DNA of 64,000 nucleotides from Ancylobacter sp. TS-1 (GTDB taxonomy: Bacteria; Pseudomonadota; Alphaproteobacteria; Rhizobiales; Xanthobacteraceae), in assembly GCF_009223885.1 (NCBI RefSeq), contig NZ_CP045144.1, positions 310,001 to 374,000 of the forward strand, in the 5' to 3' direction. The translations under genes and the position numbers were made by a program. The notes below the pieces were generated by a model. It made no database searches. It had not been told where the DNA came from and saw only the letters and a program-made list of their open reading frames with translations. Each line of letters opens with the position of its first letter. The first letter of the stretch is position 1. Shown here one piece after another: positions 29,392 to 39,100 of the stretch.

Positions 29392-32300
29392 ATGGGGCCG
29401 CACCACCGCATCGACACTGCCGGACACGCCTTTCTTGCCGTCGACAGCGAGATGGCGCGCCGGATTGCCGGCCATCGCTGGATGTCCACGCCGATCGGCC
29501 CGATCGAGGCTTGGCCGCCGAGCCTGCGCAACACGGTCTCCCTGATGCTGGCCTCCCCGGTACCTCTCGTCCTGCTATGGGGCGAGGCCGGGGTGATGAT
29601 CTACAACGACGCCTATTCGGGTTTCTCCGGCGGTCGTGACAGCCGGCTGCTGGGCGCCAATGTGCGCGAGGGCTGGGCGGAAGTCGCCGATTTCAACGAC
29701 AACGTCATGCGGGTGGGGCTGTCCGGCGGCACGCTGAGCTACCGCGACTTTCCCCTGACCCTGCATCGCGACGGCCATCCCGAGCAGGTCTGGCTGAATC
29801 TCGACTACTCCCCGGTCGCCGGCGACGACGGGCGGCCCGCCGGGGTGATCGCCGTCGTGGTCGAAGTCACCGAGGCCCATCGCACCCGCGTGGCGCTGGA
29901 GGCGAGCGAAGCCAAGCTGCGCTTCCTCGATTCGCTCGGCCGCGCGGTGGCCGACAGCCGCAACGCCGACGACATCCTCGCCGTCACCACGCAGATGACG
30001 GCGCAGCACATCGGCACGTCCAACTGCGCCTACGCCGACATGGACGAGGACGAGGACGGCTTCACCATTCGCGGCAACTGGCATGCGGAAGGCTCGCCCT
30101 CCATCGTCGGCCACTACCGCCTGGCCGATTTCGGCCGGCGTGCGGTGGAGGAACTGCGCGCCGGGCACCCGCTCGTCATCGCCGACAACGCGGCCGAGCT
30201 GCCGGCGGAGGAGGCGCGGATGTTCCAGTCCATGGGCATCGCCGCCACCGTCTGCATGCCGCTGATCAAGCAGGGCCGGCTGACGGCGCTGATGGCGGTG
30301 CACGACAGGCGCCCCCATCGCTGGTCTGACGATGAGCTGGCGATCATCCGCGAGGTCACGGAGCGCTCCTGGGCGCATATCCAGCGCGCCGGCGCCGAAG
30401 GCGTCATGCGCGCCCGCGAGGCGCACCACCGGCAGATTCTCGACAGCGCGGTGGACTACGGCATCGTCGCCACCGATCTCGACGGACGCATCACCCTGTG
30501 GAACCGGGGCGCCGCCGAGATGCTGGGCTGGACCGAGGCGGAAATGCTGGGCCAGCCGATCGCGGCGTTCTTCACGCCCGAGGATCGCGAGGTCGGCCGC
30601 CCCGAGGCCAAGCGCGCCGAGGCGCTCGACAATGGCCGCGCCGTCGACGCGCGCTGGCACCTCAAGAAGTCCGGGGCGCGCTTCTGGGGGCTGAGCGAGA
30701 TGACGCCCCTGCGCGACGAAGCCGGCACGCCGATCGGCTTCGTCAAGCTCATCCGCGACCGGACCGACGAGTACAGGGCCGAGGCGGCGCTCCGCCGGAG
30801 CGAGGAGCGCCTGCACCGGGCGCAGACGGCCGGCGGCGTCGGCCTGTTCTCGGTCGACATCGCCACCAATCTCATCAGCGCCACCCCCGAGTTCTGCCGC
30901 ATCTTCGGCATCGCCCCGGCCACCGAGATTCCCGCCTCGGTCGTCGAGCAGCTGGTGCTGCCGGACGATGCCGAGATCATCTCCAACGGGGCACGCCGAC
31001 GCGCCGGGGAGGCCCTGCTCGACGTCGAGTACCGGGTCCGCCGGCAGGACGACGGCGAACTGCGCATCGTCGCCCGCAAGGCCGAATATGAGCGCGACGA
31101 TACCGGCGCGCCGGTGCGCATGGTCGGCGCGGTGCAGGACGTGACCGAGCGCCGGCGCATCCAGTCGGCGCTGGAGAAGAGCGAGGCGCAGTTCAGTGCG
31201 CTGGCGCAGAACATGCCCAACCAGGTCTGGACCGCCCGCGCCGATGGCGGGCTCGACTGGTTCAACGACCAGATCTACGCCTATTCCGATGCCGCGCGCG
31301 GCAGCCTCGACGGCGCCGGCTGGACGGACCTCGTTCATCCCGACGACCTGCCTCTGGCGGTGGAGCGATGGCAGGCCGCGCTCGCCTCGGGCCGGACCTA
31401 CGAGGTCGAGTTCCGCCTGCGCGACGCCAATGGCGGCTATCGCTGGCATCTCGCCCGCGCCGTCCCGCTGCTCGATGCACGGGGCACGATCACCGCCTGG
31501 ATCGGCACCAACACCGAGATCGATGCGCAGAAGCGGACCGAGGAGGCCTATGCGCAGGACCGCGACCGGCTCTGGACGATCAGCCAGGACCTGATGCTGG
31601 TCTGCGATTTCCGGGGCGTGATCACCGCCGTCAATCCGTCCGCCCAGCGCCTGCTCGGCTGGGACGAGGCCGAGATGGTGGGCCGGGAGGTGATCGAGTT
31701 CCTGCACCCGGACGATGTCGAGGCCAGCATGGGCGAGCTGGCGCGCTCGTCGACCGGCGTCACCACCTTCGCCTTCGAGAATCGCTACCGCACCAAATCG
31801 GACGAGTTCCGGCTGCTCGCCTGGAGCGCGGTGCCGGACAATGGCCGCATCCACGCCGTCGGGCGCGACATCACCGAGCAGCGCGCGGTCGAGGACGCGC
31901 TGCGCCAAAGCCAGAAGATGGAGGCCGTCGGCCAGCTTACCGGCGGCATCGCGCATGACTTCAACAATCTGCTGCAAGGCATCTCGGGCAGCCTCGACAT
32001 ACTGACGAGCCGGCTCGCGCAGGGCCGCCTCGACGACCTGACGCGGTGGCTGGCGGGAGCCAAGGCCTCGGCCGACCGCGCGGCGGCGCTCACCCATCGC
32101 CTGCTGGCCTTCTCCCGCCGTCAGCCGCTCGACCCGCGTCCGGTGCGCGCCAATCCGCTGATCGCCTCGCTGGAGGACATGCTCAGGCGCACGCTCGGCG
32201 AGCGCATCGAACTCGAACTGGTGCTTGCCGGCGGCCTGTGGCTGACCCGGTGCGATCCCAACCAGCTTGAGAGCGCGATCCTCAATCTCGCGATCAATGC

Positions 32301-33075
32301 GCGCGATGCCATGCCCCAGGGCGGCAAGCTCACCATCGAGACCTGCAACGCTCATCTCGACAGCCGCTACGCCGCGCGCCAGCGCGACGTGAAGCCGGGA
32401 CAATATGTGTGCATCTGCGTCACCGATACCGGCATCGGCATGAGCCGGGAGGTCATCGCCCGGGCCTTCGAGCCCTTCTTCACCACCAAGCCGATCGGGC
32501 AGGGAACGGGGCTCGGCCTTTCGATGATCTACGGCTTCACCCGCCAGTCCGAGGGCTATGCGCGCATCTATTCGGAGGTCGGGCAGGGTACGACGGTCAA
32601 GCTCTACCTGCCGCGCTACCGGGGGGATGATGAGGAGGCCGAGGATCCGGCTTCTGAGGCCGGCGCGACGCAGGGCTCGGAAGCGGGCGAGGTCGTTCTC
32701 GTCGTCGAGGACGAGCCGGTCGTGCGCGGCCTGATCGTCGAGATTCTCGGCGAATTCGGCTATCGCGCCATCGAGGCGGGCGACGGCCACCGGGGGCTGG
32801 AGATTCTCCAGTCCGGCCGGCGCATCGACCTGCTGATCACCGATATCGGCTTGCCCGGGCTCAACGGGCGGCAGGTCGCCGAAGGCGGGCGCCTCGCGCG
32901 GCCGGGCCTCAAGGTGCTGTTCATGACCGGCTATGCCGAGAACGCGGCGCTGGCCTCCGGCTTTCTCGAGCCGGGCATGGCGATGATCACCAAGCCGTTC
33001 TCGATGGACGCGCTGGCCAAGCGCATCCGCGAGATCATCGAAGGTCAGGACCGTCCGGGGGCGCCGCCGGGTTGA
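29392..33075 (+). CDS. Multi-sensor hybrid histidine kinase (PAS-GAF-PAS repeats, REC)
   Basis: A 1227-residue soluble protein. In order: a PAS-like input (residues 25-165, ending [14 protein letters not shown]), GAF domain (about 170-330), four PAS/PAC units (about 345-460, 465-590, 595-710, 715-840, each ending in R-D-x-T-E-type sequence), a histidine-kinase core with His855 in [12 protein letters not shown], HATPase ([32 protein letters not shown]), and a receiver domain with phospho-acceptor Asp1151 in [13 protein letters not shown]. There is no transmembrane segment, so it senses a cytosolic signal (light, redox or ligand). No output response regulator gene is adjacent. ATG follows GGGGGAA. 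Confidence 0.92.
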   Translation: MGPHHRIDTAGHAFLAVDSEMARRIAGHRWMSTPIGPIEAWPPSLRNTVSLMLASPVPLVLLWGEAGVMIYNDAYSGFSGGRDSRLLGANVREGWAEVADFNDNVMRVGLSGGTLSYRDFPLTLHRDGHPEQVWLNLDYSPVAGDDGRPAGVIAVVVEVTEAHRTRVALEASEAKLRFLDSLGRAVADSRNADDILAVTTQMTAQHIGTSNCAYADMDEDEDGFTIRGNWHAEGSPSIVGHYRLADFGRRAVEELRAGHPLVIADNAAELPAEEARMFQSMGIAATVCMPLIKQGRLTALMAVHDRRPHRWSDDELAIIREVTERSWAHIQRAGAEGVMRAREAHHRQILDSAVDYGIVATDLDGRITLWNRGAAEMLGWTEAEMLGQPIAAFFTPEDREVGRPEAKRAEALDNGRAVDARWHLKKSGARFWGLSEMTPLRDEAGTPIGFVKLIRDRTDEYRAEAALRRSEERLHRAQTAGGVGLFSVDIATNLISATPEFCRIFGIAPATEIPASVVEQLVLPDDAEIISNGARRRAGEALLDVEYRVRRQDDGELRIVARKAEYERDDTGAPVRMVGAVQDVTERRRIQSALEKSEAQFSALAQNMPNQVWTARADGGLDWFNDQIYAYSDAARGSLDGAGWTDLVHPDDLPLAVERWQAALASGRTYEVEFRLRDANGGYRWHLARAVPLLDARGTITAWIGTNTEIDAQKRTEEAYAQDRDRLWTISQDLMLVCDFRGVITAVNPSAQRLLGWDEAEMVGREVIEFLHPDDVEASMGELARSSTGVTTFAFENRYRTKSDEFRLLAWSAVPDNGRIHAVGRDITEQRAVEDALRQSQKMEAVGQLTGGIAHDFNNLLQGISGSLDILTSRLAQGRLDDLTRWLAGAKASADRAAALTHRLLAFSRRQPLDPRPVRANPLIASLEDMLRRTLGERIELELVLAGGLWLTRCDPNQLESAILNLAINARDAMPQGGKLTIETCNAHLDSRYAARQRDVKPGQYVCICVTDTGIGMSREVIARAFEPFFTTKPIGQGTGLGLSMIYGFTRQSEGYARIYSEVGQGTTVKLYLPRYRGDDEEAEDPASEAGATQGSEAGEVVLVVEDEPVVRGLIVEILGEFGYRAIEAGDGHRGLEILQSGRRIDLLITDIGLPGLNGRQVAEGGRLARPGLKVLFMTGYAENAALASGFLEPGMAMITKPFSMDALAKRIREIIEGQDRPGAPPG

Positions 33076-33106
33076 AAGCGCGCGGGAAGGCCGGTACAGG
33101 TCGGCC

Positions 33107-33418
33107 ATGAAAAATATCGACAGCTTCCAGGATCGCCAGAAGACCGCCAACGCTGCCCGCGAGCGCATGCTCGCCCGGCTCGCCAGCCGCCCCGCGGCGG
33201 ACGATCCCGCCGTTCTCGCCCGCGCCGCCGAGCGCCGGGCCATCGACGAGGCCCGGTCCGCGCGCCGCGTGGAGCGTCAGGAGGCCGATGCGGCGCAGGA
33301 GCGCCAGCGCATCGAGGCCGCCGCCGAGCACATCGCCAAGAACGAGGCCGATGCCAAGGCCCGCCGCGACGCCCGCTACGCCGCCCGCAAGCTGCGCACC
33401 GGCCGCGCCGTCGACTGA
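33107..33418 (+). CDS. DUF6481-like small charged protein
   Basis: A 103-residue, almost wholly helical protein rich in Arg, Ala, Asp and Glu (MKNIDSFQDRQKTANAARER start; KNEADAKARRDARYAARK near the end). The pattern matches small conserved alphaproteobacterial proteins grouped as DUF6481. There are no cysteines or membrane segments; function is unknown. It starts 31 bases after the hybrid kinase stop. Confidence 0.8.
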   Translation: MKNIDSFQDRQKTANAARERMLARLASRPAADDPAVLARAAERRAIDEARSARRVERQEADAAQERQRIEAAAEHIAKNEADAKARRDARYAARKLRTGRAVD

Positions 33419-33508
33419 CCGCCCGCCGCCACGAGATCAGGCAGCTACGAAACTTTACCGGTCAGGCGGTGTCGCCCGACCGGCAAGAGCGTGGCGTCGT
33501 TCCGATGC

Positions 33509-34000
33509 TCAGGGCTGGGCGACCGTCAGGTAGAGCCCGCCCGGCTTCTCGTTCGGGCCGGAAATCGCCGGCACCTTGTTCGAGATCGGCTTGAGCGACT
33601 TCAGATAGCCCGCCAGCGCGTCGGCATCCTTCGCGGTCAGCCGGCCGTAGGAGTGCCAGGGCATGGCCGGGGCGAGCATGCGTCCGTCGGGACGCTCGCC
33701 CTTGGTCACGGCCTTGATGATGTCGGCCTTGCTCCATTTCCCCAGCCCGGTCGCGTCGTCGGGCGTGAGGTTGGGCGGGAAGAACACGCCGAGCCCGGGT
33801 ATCTGGAAGCCGACATCGCCCCCGCTCAGCGAGCGGGCGAAGTCCGGCTTGCCGAGCATGATGCCGGGCGTGTGGCAGCCGCCGCAATCCATGATCATGG
33901 CGAGATATTCGCCCCGCTTCACATCCGCATGGCCTGAGGCGGGAAGTCCCGCCAGACCGGCCGTGAGGGCAAGCAGTGTCGCAAGCACGTTCCTTTTCAT
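33509..34000 (-). CDS. Periplasmic c-type cytochrome
   Basis: A 163-residue exported monohaem cytochrome c. Signal peptide residues 1-25 (MKRNVLATLLALTAGLAGLP), haem site CGGCH at about residues 39-43, and a likely Met axial ligand in the LAPAMPWHSY segment. The spacing resembles the cytochrome subunits of alcohol or aldehyde dehydrogenases. It lies 28 bases downstream of a TetR gene in the same direction; the redox partner is not encoded beside it. Confidence 0.88.
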   Translation of the reverse strand: MKRNVLATLLALTAGLAGLPASGHADVKRGEYLAMIMDCGGCHTPGIMLGKPDFARSLSGGDVGFQIPGLGVFFPPNLTPDDATGLGKWSKADIIKAVTKGERPDGRMLAPAMPWHSYGRLTAKDADALAGYLKSLKPISNKVPAISGPNEKPGGLYLTVAQP

Positions 34001-34028
34001 GTGTGGTTACTCCCCCAGTTGACGATCG

Positions 34029-34694
34029 TCAGAGCGCCGGTCCCGCCGGCGGTCGACGCTGTTCCTGCACCTTGTTCTGCACGTCCTCAGGCACGTCGTG
34101 CGAACCGTCAAGCGCCGCCCGGACGAGCGCTCGAACAGCCCACACCTTCACATCCCGTGCCGCGTCGTCGTCGATACGCAGCACGTCCTTGAAGACGATC
34201 ATCGCCTCTGGCCCGAAGATCAGGCTGAGCGCCCCGCACAGGCGCTGGTAATCCTCGGGCGTCATCCGCTCGCGGGCGGGGGCCAGCGCCGCCTCGATCA
34301 GCGGCAGGCGACGGTTCTGGCGCACGGGCAGGCCCCGTGTCTCCACCAGCACCGACGAGGCGAGCATCACCCGCAGCGCCGGCTCGTTGTCGTAGGTGAC
34401 GCGGTGCAGGGCCTCCTCGGCCTTCAGCGCACGTGCCGTCGGGTCTGTCGACTCGTCGCCCTCGAACAGGCCCGACACTTCCGGCATGGCGATGTGCACG
34501 GAGGCTTCGGCCAGCATCACTTCGAGATTGGGGAAGTAGCGATAGGCGGTGGCGCGCGAGACCCGCGCATCCTCCGCCACGGCCTCCAGCGACGGCTTGC
34601 GCCCCTCCTTCATCAGCCGCGCGGCGGCGGCGAGAAGGTCTTTCCGGGTGCGGTAATGCTGGTTCGTCCGCTCGCGCGGCTTGGTGTCCGCCAT
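34029..34694 (-). CDS. TetR/AcrR family transcriptional regulator
   Basis: A 221-residue regulator. DNA-binding domain residues 15-65 (RKDLLAAAARLMKEGRKPSLEAVAEDARVSRATAYRYFPN), then a helical ligand domain. It sits between a SnoaL-like gene (10 bases upstream) and the cytochrome c gene, all in one direction. A perfect TGAGAC-N4-GTCTCA palindrome lies upstream of the first gene and is the obvious operator candidate. Confidence 0.88.
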   Translation of the reverse strand: MADTKPRERTNQHYRTRKDLLAAAARLMKEGRKPSLEAVAEDARVSRATAYRYFPNLEVMLAEASVHIAMPEVSGLFEGDESTDPTARALKAEEALHRVTYDNEPALRVMLASSVLVETRGLPVRQNRRLPLIEAALAPARERMTPEDYQRLCGALSLIFGPEAMIVFKDVLRIDDDAARDVKVWAVRALVRAALDGSHDVPEDVQNKVQEQRRPPAGPAL

Positions 34695-34703
34695 CTCCGC
34701 GCC

Positions 34704-35120
34704 TCAGGAAAGCTGGCGCAGGATGGCGGCGACGTCGAGCCACACCTGCTCGCGGCGGATATTACCGGACGGCGCGAATTCGATCACGTGCAGCATGCGG
34801 AATTCGAGCGGGCGCCCGCGGCCCTCCATGCCGAAGGGGCGGCCCACCGCGCGCCCGCTCCACAGCGTCTCGTCGACGAGGAAGTTCTCGCCATACATGC
34901 GGCGGATCGGCGTGGCGCGGCCATCGGCGAGGTCGGCGAACAGCGTCTCGTAAAAGCCGCGCGTCGGCTCATGGCCGAAGGAGGGGCCGTGCGGCCAGCC
35001 GACCACGTCGTGCTCGCAATCGGGGGTGAGGGTCGAGAGGACGCCCTCCACATCGTCATTGGCCTCGAAGGTGAAATGCTCGTTGATCTTCGCGTCCATG
35101 AAGGCGGCGGTCAGGGTCAT
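34704..35120 (-). CDS. SnoaL-like / NTF2-fold protein
   Basis: A 138-residue cone-fold protein (FTFEANDDVEGVLSTLTPDCEHDVVGWP; FEFAPSGNIRREQVWLDVAAIL type strands). NTF2-like proteins include isomerases, hydrolases and polyketide cyclases; no catalytic residues can be fixed here. The ATG at 35120 has GAGAAG upstream. The ATG at 35171 lies just outside the palindrome and would place the operator in coding sequence, so it was rejected. First gene of a SnoaL-TetR-cytochrome c operon. Confidence 0.78.
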   Translation of the reverse strand: MTLTAAFMDAKINEHFTFEANDDVEGVLSTLTPDCEHDVVGWPHGPSFGHEPTRGFYETLFADLADGRATPIRRMYGENFLVDETLWSGRAVGRPFGMEGRGRPLEFRMLHVIEFAPSGNIRREQVWLDVAAILRQLS

Positions 35121-35154
35121 GATGGCTTCTCGTGATGACACGTATGGATCAAGT

Positions 35155-35170
35155 TGAGACTTATGTCTCA
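35155..35170. promoter_or_regulatory. Operator-like palindrome upstream of the SnoaL-TetR operon
   Basis: TGAGACTTATGTCTCA: two perfect 6-bp arms with spacer TTAT, in an AT-rich stretch 35-50 bases upstream of the SnoaL start. This size and symmetry are typical for TetR dimers, so autoregulation by the TetR protein at 34029-34694 is likely. Confidence 0.7.
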
Positions 35171-35288
35171 TTAAGGGACGTGCATGTCAATTAGGTGAAC
35201 CCGTCGGTTGCGACGTTGCGTTCGGCCGTTGACGTCACTGCGGTGCGCCGTGCTAGGGCTGGATTTCCGCCGGACAGGGAGTGCGCCG

Positions 35289-36071
35289 ATGACCGCGAAT
35301 GACTGGAGCGCCGCGCAATATCTGAAGTTCGAGGAGGAGCGCACGCGTCCTTCCGCCGACCTGCTGGCGCGGGTGCCGCTCGCCGCGCCTGCCGCCGCCA
35401 TCGACATTGGCTGCGGTCCCGGCAACAGCACCGAACTGGTCGCGGCGCGTTATCCCGAGGCGGCGGTGGAGGGGCTCGATTCCTCGCCGGACATGCTGGA
35501 AAAGGCCCGCAGGCGCCTGCCGGGCCTTGTCTTCCATCTCGGCGACATTGCGAATTGGCAGCCGGCGCGCGCCTATGATCTCGTCTTCGCCAATGCCGTG
35601 CTGCAATGGCTGCCCGATCATGAGCGGCTGCTGCCGCGCCTTGCCGGCGCGCTGGCACCGGGCGGCTGCCTGGCGGTGCAGATGCCCGACAATTTCGACG
35701 AGCCCTCGCATGCCACCATGCGCGAGATCGCCGAGGTCGGCGACTGGGCGCCGAAGCTGCGCGGCGCCAAGGACGCCAAGGCCGATATCGGCTCCTTCGA
35801 CGACTATTACCGCTGGCTGCGCGCCGCCGGCTGCGCGGTGGACATCTGGCGCACCACCTATGTGCACCCGATGGCGGGCGCGCCGGCCATCGCCGAATGG
35901 TTCAAGAGCACGGGGCTGAAGCCCTATCTCGACCGGCTCGACGCGGGCGAGCGCGAGGCCTTCGTGAGCGCCTATGTCGAGCGGATCGACGCGCGCTACG
36001 AACACCACGAGGGCGGGACGCTGCTGCTGCGCTTCCCGCGCCTGTTCATCGTGGCGCGCCGCCCCGGTTGA
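35289..36071 (+). CDS. tam: Trans-aconitate 2-methyltransferase
   Basis: A 260-residue class I methyltransferase that esterifies trans-aconitate with SAM. The diagnostic N-terminus [16 protein letters not shown] is present, followed by SAM loop [23 protein letters not shown], and motif [14 protein letters not shown]. The later [10 protein letters not shown] and the [20 protein letters not shown] part also match Tam. It removes inhibitory trans-aconitate formed from cis-aconitate. GGGAG precedes the ATG. Confidence 0.93.
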   Translation: MTANDWSAAQYLKFEEERTRPSADLLARVPLAAPAAAIDIGCGPGNSTELVAARYPEAAVEGLDSSPDMLEKARRRLPGLVFHLGDIANWQPARAYDLVFANAVLQWLPDHERLLPRLAGALAPGGCLAVQMPDNFDEPSHATMREIAEVGDWAPKLRGAKDAKADIGSFDDYYRWLRAAGCAVDIWRTTYVHPMAGAPAIAEWFKSTGLKPYLDRLDAGEREAFVSAYVERIDARYEHHEGGTLLLRFPRLFIVARRPG

Positions 36072-36092
36072 GGCGGCGCGGCCCTTGCGGGC

Positions 36093-36578
36093 TCAGAGTG
36101 CGCCGGACTTGATGTAGTCAACCATCTGGGTCGCGACCGTGCCCCAGCCGTCGTGGAAGCCCATCTTCTCATGCGAGTCGCGAGTGGCCGCGTCGCCATG
36201 GATGGCGAGTGCGGTGTAGCGCGTGCCGCCGCCCGAGGGCGCCAGCAGCAGCGCGCCGGTGAAGAAGGGCTTGGGCGCCGGGCGGAAGCCGGGCAGCAGC
36301 GTGTCGGTGAACACCAGCCGCTCGTGTCGCACCACGTCGAGATAGCAGCCGGCATTGTCGTGCTCCTCGCCCTCGGGCGAGCGCATCACCGTGCGGAAGA
36401 TGCCGCCGGGGCGCAGGTCGATCTCGCAGTCGGCGATCGTCCAGGGCCTGGGAACGAACCATTGCCTGAGATGGGCCGGCGTCGTCCACGCCTTCCACAC
36501 GAGGTCGACGGGGACGTCGATCTCGCGCTCCAGCTTGAGATCGTAGCGGGGATCGAACGCAGCAAGCGGGAAGGTCAT
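36093..36578 (-). CDS. SRPBCC (AHSA1-like) domain protein
   Basis: A 161-residue helix-grip protein. The START-like pattern is clear: LKLEREIDVPVDLVWKAWTTPAHLRQWFVP at the N-terminus, EIDLRPGGIFRTVMRSPEG, and GWGTVATQMVDYI at the end. Such proteins bind hydrophobic ligands in a central cavity. The start overlaps the stop of the ArsR gene by four bases (ATGA), the very common ArsR-SRPBCC pair. Confidence 0.88.
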   Translation of the reverse strand: MTFPLAAFDPRYDLKLEREIDVPVDLVWKAWTTPAHLRQWFVPRPWTIADCEIDLRPGGIFRTVMRSPEGEEHDNAGCYLDVVRHERLVFTDTLLPGFRPAPKPFFTGALLLAPSGGGTRYTALAIHGDAATRDSHEKMGFHDGWGTVATQMVDYIKSGAL

Positions 36579-36931
36579 TCGGGCGTCTCCTCTTTCATGG
36601 AAAGCAGATAGCTGTCGAGCCGGTCGAGCCGCTGTTCCCACAGCGTCCGCTGGCGACCGAGCCAGTCCTCGGCGACCTTCAGCTGGGCCGTCTCCAGCTG
36701 GTAGGTCCGCACCCGGCCGACCTTGCGCGAGCGCACCAGCCCGCACCCTTCCAGCACCTTCATATGTTCGAGGAAGGAGGGCAGCGCCATGCGGTACGGC
36801 GCCGCCAGCTCGCTCATCGACGCCTGCTTCGCGGTGAGGCGCTGCACCACGTCCCGGCGGGTCGGGTCCGCGAGGGCGCGGAAGATGCCGTCTATGGCGG
36901 AGGCGGGCGGGGCGGAAGCGTGAGTGTGCAT
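36575..36931 (-). CDS. ArsR-family transcriptional regulator
   Basis: A 118-residue winged-helix regulator: IFRALADPTRRDVVQRLTAKQASMSELAAPYRMALPSFLEHMKVLEGCGLVRSRKVGR. It lacks the CxC metal site of arsenic sensors, so it is of the non-metal, SRPBCC-linked type. It is the first gene of a two-gene operon. A near-perfect palindrome 48-71 bases upstream is the likely operator. Confidence 0.9.
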   Translation of the reverse strand: MHTHASAPPASAIDGIFRALADPTRRDVVQRLTAKQASMSELAAPYRMALPSFLEHMKVLEGCGLVRSRKVGRVRTYQLETAQLKVAEDWLGRQRTLWEQRLDRLDSYLLSMKEETPE

Positions 36932-36978
36932 AAGGGGCCGTGTGCCAGGTTCCAGTCGGTCTTACCTAGCGGCAGACA

Positions 36979-37002
36979 ACATTTAGGTCAACACCTAAGT
37001 GT
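36979..37002. promoter_or_regulatory. ArsR operator candidate
   Basis: ACATTTAGGT (36979-36988) and ACCTAAGTGT (36993-37002) with spacer CAAC: ten-base arms with one mismatch. The TTAGGT-N4-ACCTAA core is AT-rich and lies in the promoter zone of the ArsR-SRPBCC operon, as expected for an autorepressor site. Confidence 0.72.
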
Positions 37003-37016
37003 TTAGCGAAATGAAA

Positions 37017-37040
37017 GCCGGCCGGTGGGAACCGGCCGGC
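37017..37040 (-). terminator. Terminator of the carbonic anhydrase gene
   Basis: GCCGGCCGGT (37017-37026) and ACCGGCCGGC (37031-37040) form a perfect 10-bp stem with a 4-base loop. Read on the minus strand it is followed by TTTCATTTCG, a T-rich run, 53 bases after the carbonic anhydrase stop. Confidence 0.75.
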
Positions 37041-37092
37041 GGGGCAGGGTGGGCCGCGCGGCCCGGCGGGCGCCGGGCCGTCGGCGAGGGGG

Positions 37093-37818
37093 TCAGATCA
37101 GGCTGATCTTTCCGCTGGCGAGGTCGTAGAGCCCGCCCACGACCTTGATTTTTCCGCTCTCGACGGATTCCGAGATGATGGGCGTCGCCCCCTTCAACTC
37201 GGTCACGTTGTAGCGGACATTCTCGATGATCGCCGCGTCGAGCGGGTTGTCGGGCTTTTCCTTCAGCGCGATCTCGACCGCCGGCTTGATATGGCTCACC
37301 AGATCGTCGAGATGGCCGGGCAGGCTGATATTGTTCTTCACCACCTTGATGGTGGCGTCGACCGCGCCGCAATTGGTGTGGCCGAGCACCATGATCAGCG
37401 GCACGCCGAGGAACTTCACGCCATATTCGAGGCTGGCCAGGCCGTCATCGTTCACGAAGTTGCCGGCGACGCGCACCACGAAGAGTTCGCCCGGCCCCTG
37501 ATCGAAGGCGAGTTCCGGGGAAACGCGCGAATCGGCGCAGCTCACCAGCCCGGCGAAGGGATACTGCGCCTTGGTCCGGGCCGCGCGGCCGGCCGAGAAG
37601 TCCTTCTGCTCGGGCGTGTTGGCGACATAGCGCGCATTGCCGTCCAGCAGCCGCTTGAGCGCCTCGTCGGGGCTGATCGCATTGGGCGGCGGCACGAGGG
37701 CTTCCTGCGCGAAGGCGGGCAGGGCGAAGCCGCCCAGAAAGGCGGTGGAGGCGAGGCCGAGGCCGGCGCCAAGCGCCCGGCGGCGGGAAAGGGCGAAGCT
37801 TTCATGGTCGGTGCACAT
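37093..37818 (-). CDS. Exported beta-class carbonic anhydrase
   Basis: A 241-residue zinc enzyme that interconverts CO2 and bicarbonate. Zinc ligands and catalytic dyad are visible: Cys-Ala-Asp-Ser-Arg in GLVSCADSRVSPE and His-x2-Cys in VLGHTNCGAVDA. The N-terminus has a twin-arginine-like signal (SRRRALGAGLGLASTAFLGG), so export to the periplasm is likely. Start at ATG 37818 with GAGGAAA upstream. In a methylotroph or autotroph it may supply or trap CO2. Confidence 0.92.
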   Translation of the reverse strand: MCTDHESFALSRRRALGAGLGLASTAFLGGFALPAFAQEALVPPPNAISPDEALKRLLDGNARYVANTPEQKDFSAGRAARTKAQYPFAGLVSCADSRVSPELAFDQGPGELFVVRVAGNFVNDDGLASLEYGVKFLGVPLIMVLGHTNCGAVDATIKVVKNNISLPGHLDDLVSHIKPAVEIALKEKPDNPLDAAIIENVRYNVTELKGATPIISESVESGKIKVVGGLYDLASGKISLI

Positions 37819-38005
37819 GCGGGTTTCCTCTCGGGTCGGTTGTTCTGGACGGCGAGACGGCACGCGGCGAGGTTGGGCGCCGCCGGATCGCCGCACGGCG
37901 CGCCCCGCATGGATACCTCCGTTTTTCGTCCCGCACCCAGTATTTCTGTCGGCGGGGGGCGTTCCAGCCCAAACTTTGCAACGATCTGAGCGAAGGTCCG
38001 CACGG

Positions 38006-38911
38006 GTGCCGAGGCGAGAGGCGAGCGAGGCGGGCGCCGGCCCGACGCACCGGCCGGCGACCGCGCTGCCGGCAGGCTTCGACGCGGAGGCCGCGCGCCT
38101 GCTCGCCCATCCGCGCCTGCGGCCAGCGTTGGCGCACTATTGCCACGGCATGGCGACCGGCGCGACGCTCGACTGGCCCTACTACAAGCTGTTCGACCAG
38201 CTCGGGCGCTACCTCGTCTGCTACATGCTGATCCACAACTACTACGCCTGGCACGAGGGCGGGGGCCCGGCGCCGACGCTCGCCGCCCTGCAGAGGGCCT
38301 CGGGGGCCAGCCCGCGGCACACGGCCGGCTTCGTCGCCGCGCTCAAGGCCGGCCGGCTGGTGGAGGTGGAGACCGATTCTGCCGACCGGCGCGCCACGCT
38401 GCTGCGGCCGACGCCGCTGGTCATCGCCGAGATCGGGCGCTCGCTGCGTCTCTTCATGGCGGCAGCGGACCGGATCGAGGGCCGCTGTCCCGGCCGCGCC
38501 GGGGAACTCGCCGATCCCGACCGCCTGGGCGGCCTGATCAGCCGCTCGGCCGCCTATGTGCTGGCGAACGGCACGCTGCTGCACGCCTTCCCCGCGGTGC
38601 TGCATTTCACCCTGCGCGACTGCGGCTACCCGCTGCTGGCGGCGGTGGTGGGCAGCCACTATGCCGAGACGGTCGAGGGCGTCCCGCCTGCCGTTTCCCT
38701 CGGACGGCGGGCGCTGGCGGAGAGGTTCACGGTGTCGCCGGCCCATGTCGGCAGCCTCTTCACGCAGGCCGAGGCGCGGGGCTGGTTCGCCGTCGCGCCG
38801 GGCGGGCGTCTCGCCGTCATGGGCGAGGCGTTTCTCGCCGAGTTCGAGCGCTGGGCGGCCTGGCAGATGGTGCATGTCGAGCAATTGTGGGAGCCGGAGA
38901 CACCCGCTTGA
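38006..38911 (+). CDS. Unrecognised protein with two winged-helix-like segments
   Basis: A 301-residue cytosolic protein, starting at a GTG (38006) because no ATG fits before the conserved part; ribosome binding is weak. I cannot name a family. Two separate helix-turn-helix-like segments are visible: residues about 85-145 ([40 protein letters not shown], MarR-like with a basic wing) and about 230-280 ([28 protein letters not shown]). Between them lies a helical region. It could be a transcription factor with tandem MarR-like domains. The region upstream of the start lies antisense to nothing else. Confidence 0.65.
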   Translation: MPRREASEAGAGPTHRPATALPAGFDAEAARLLAHPRLRPALAHYCHGMATGATLDWPYYKLFDQLGRYLVCYMLIHNYYAWHEGGGPAPTLAALQRASGASPRHTAGFVAALKAGRLVEVETDSADRRATLLRPTPLVIAEIGRSLRLFMAAADRIEGRCPGRAGELADPDRLGGLISRSAAYVLANGTLLHAFPAVLHFTLRDCGYPLLAAVVGSHYAETVEGVPPAVSLGRRALAERFTVSPAHVGSLFTQAEARGWFAVAPGGRLAVMGEAFLAEFERWAAWQMVHVEQLWEPETPA

Positions 38912-39100
38912 GCCGGACGGACGGCGATCGAGCAGGCCCGGCAGGGCAATCGCGCCTGTTGTCCCCCGCGACGAAATGCATCGTGTGGGGTGGACCTTTC
39001 GCCATCTAGGATCATTCTAACGGGGTGCTGGCATCAGCGCCGCGCGAAAAGGTGCCGCACGTGACGGTGCCGGATAGAACCTCTGCCTCGGAAGGACGCC

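Noticed and set aside
29575..33243. Minus-strand open frame of 1222 codons opposite the hybrid kinase
   Set aside because: Such long antisense frames arise from high GC at third positions. The sequence shows no domain, whereas the plus strand shows all kinase motifs. The same holds for 3551-5539 and 17528-20620 on the minus strand.
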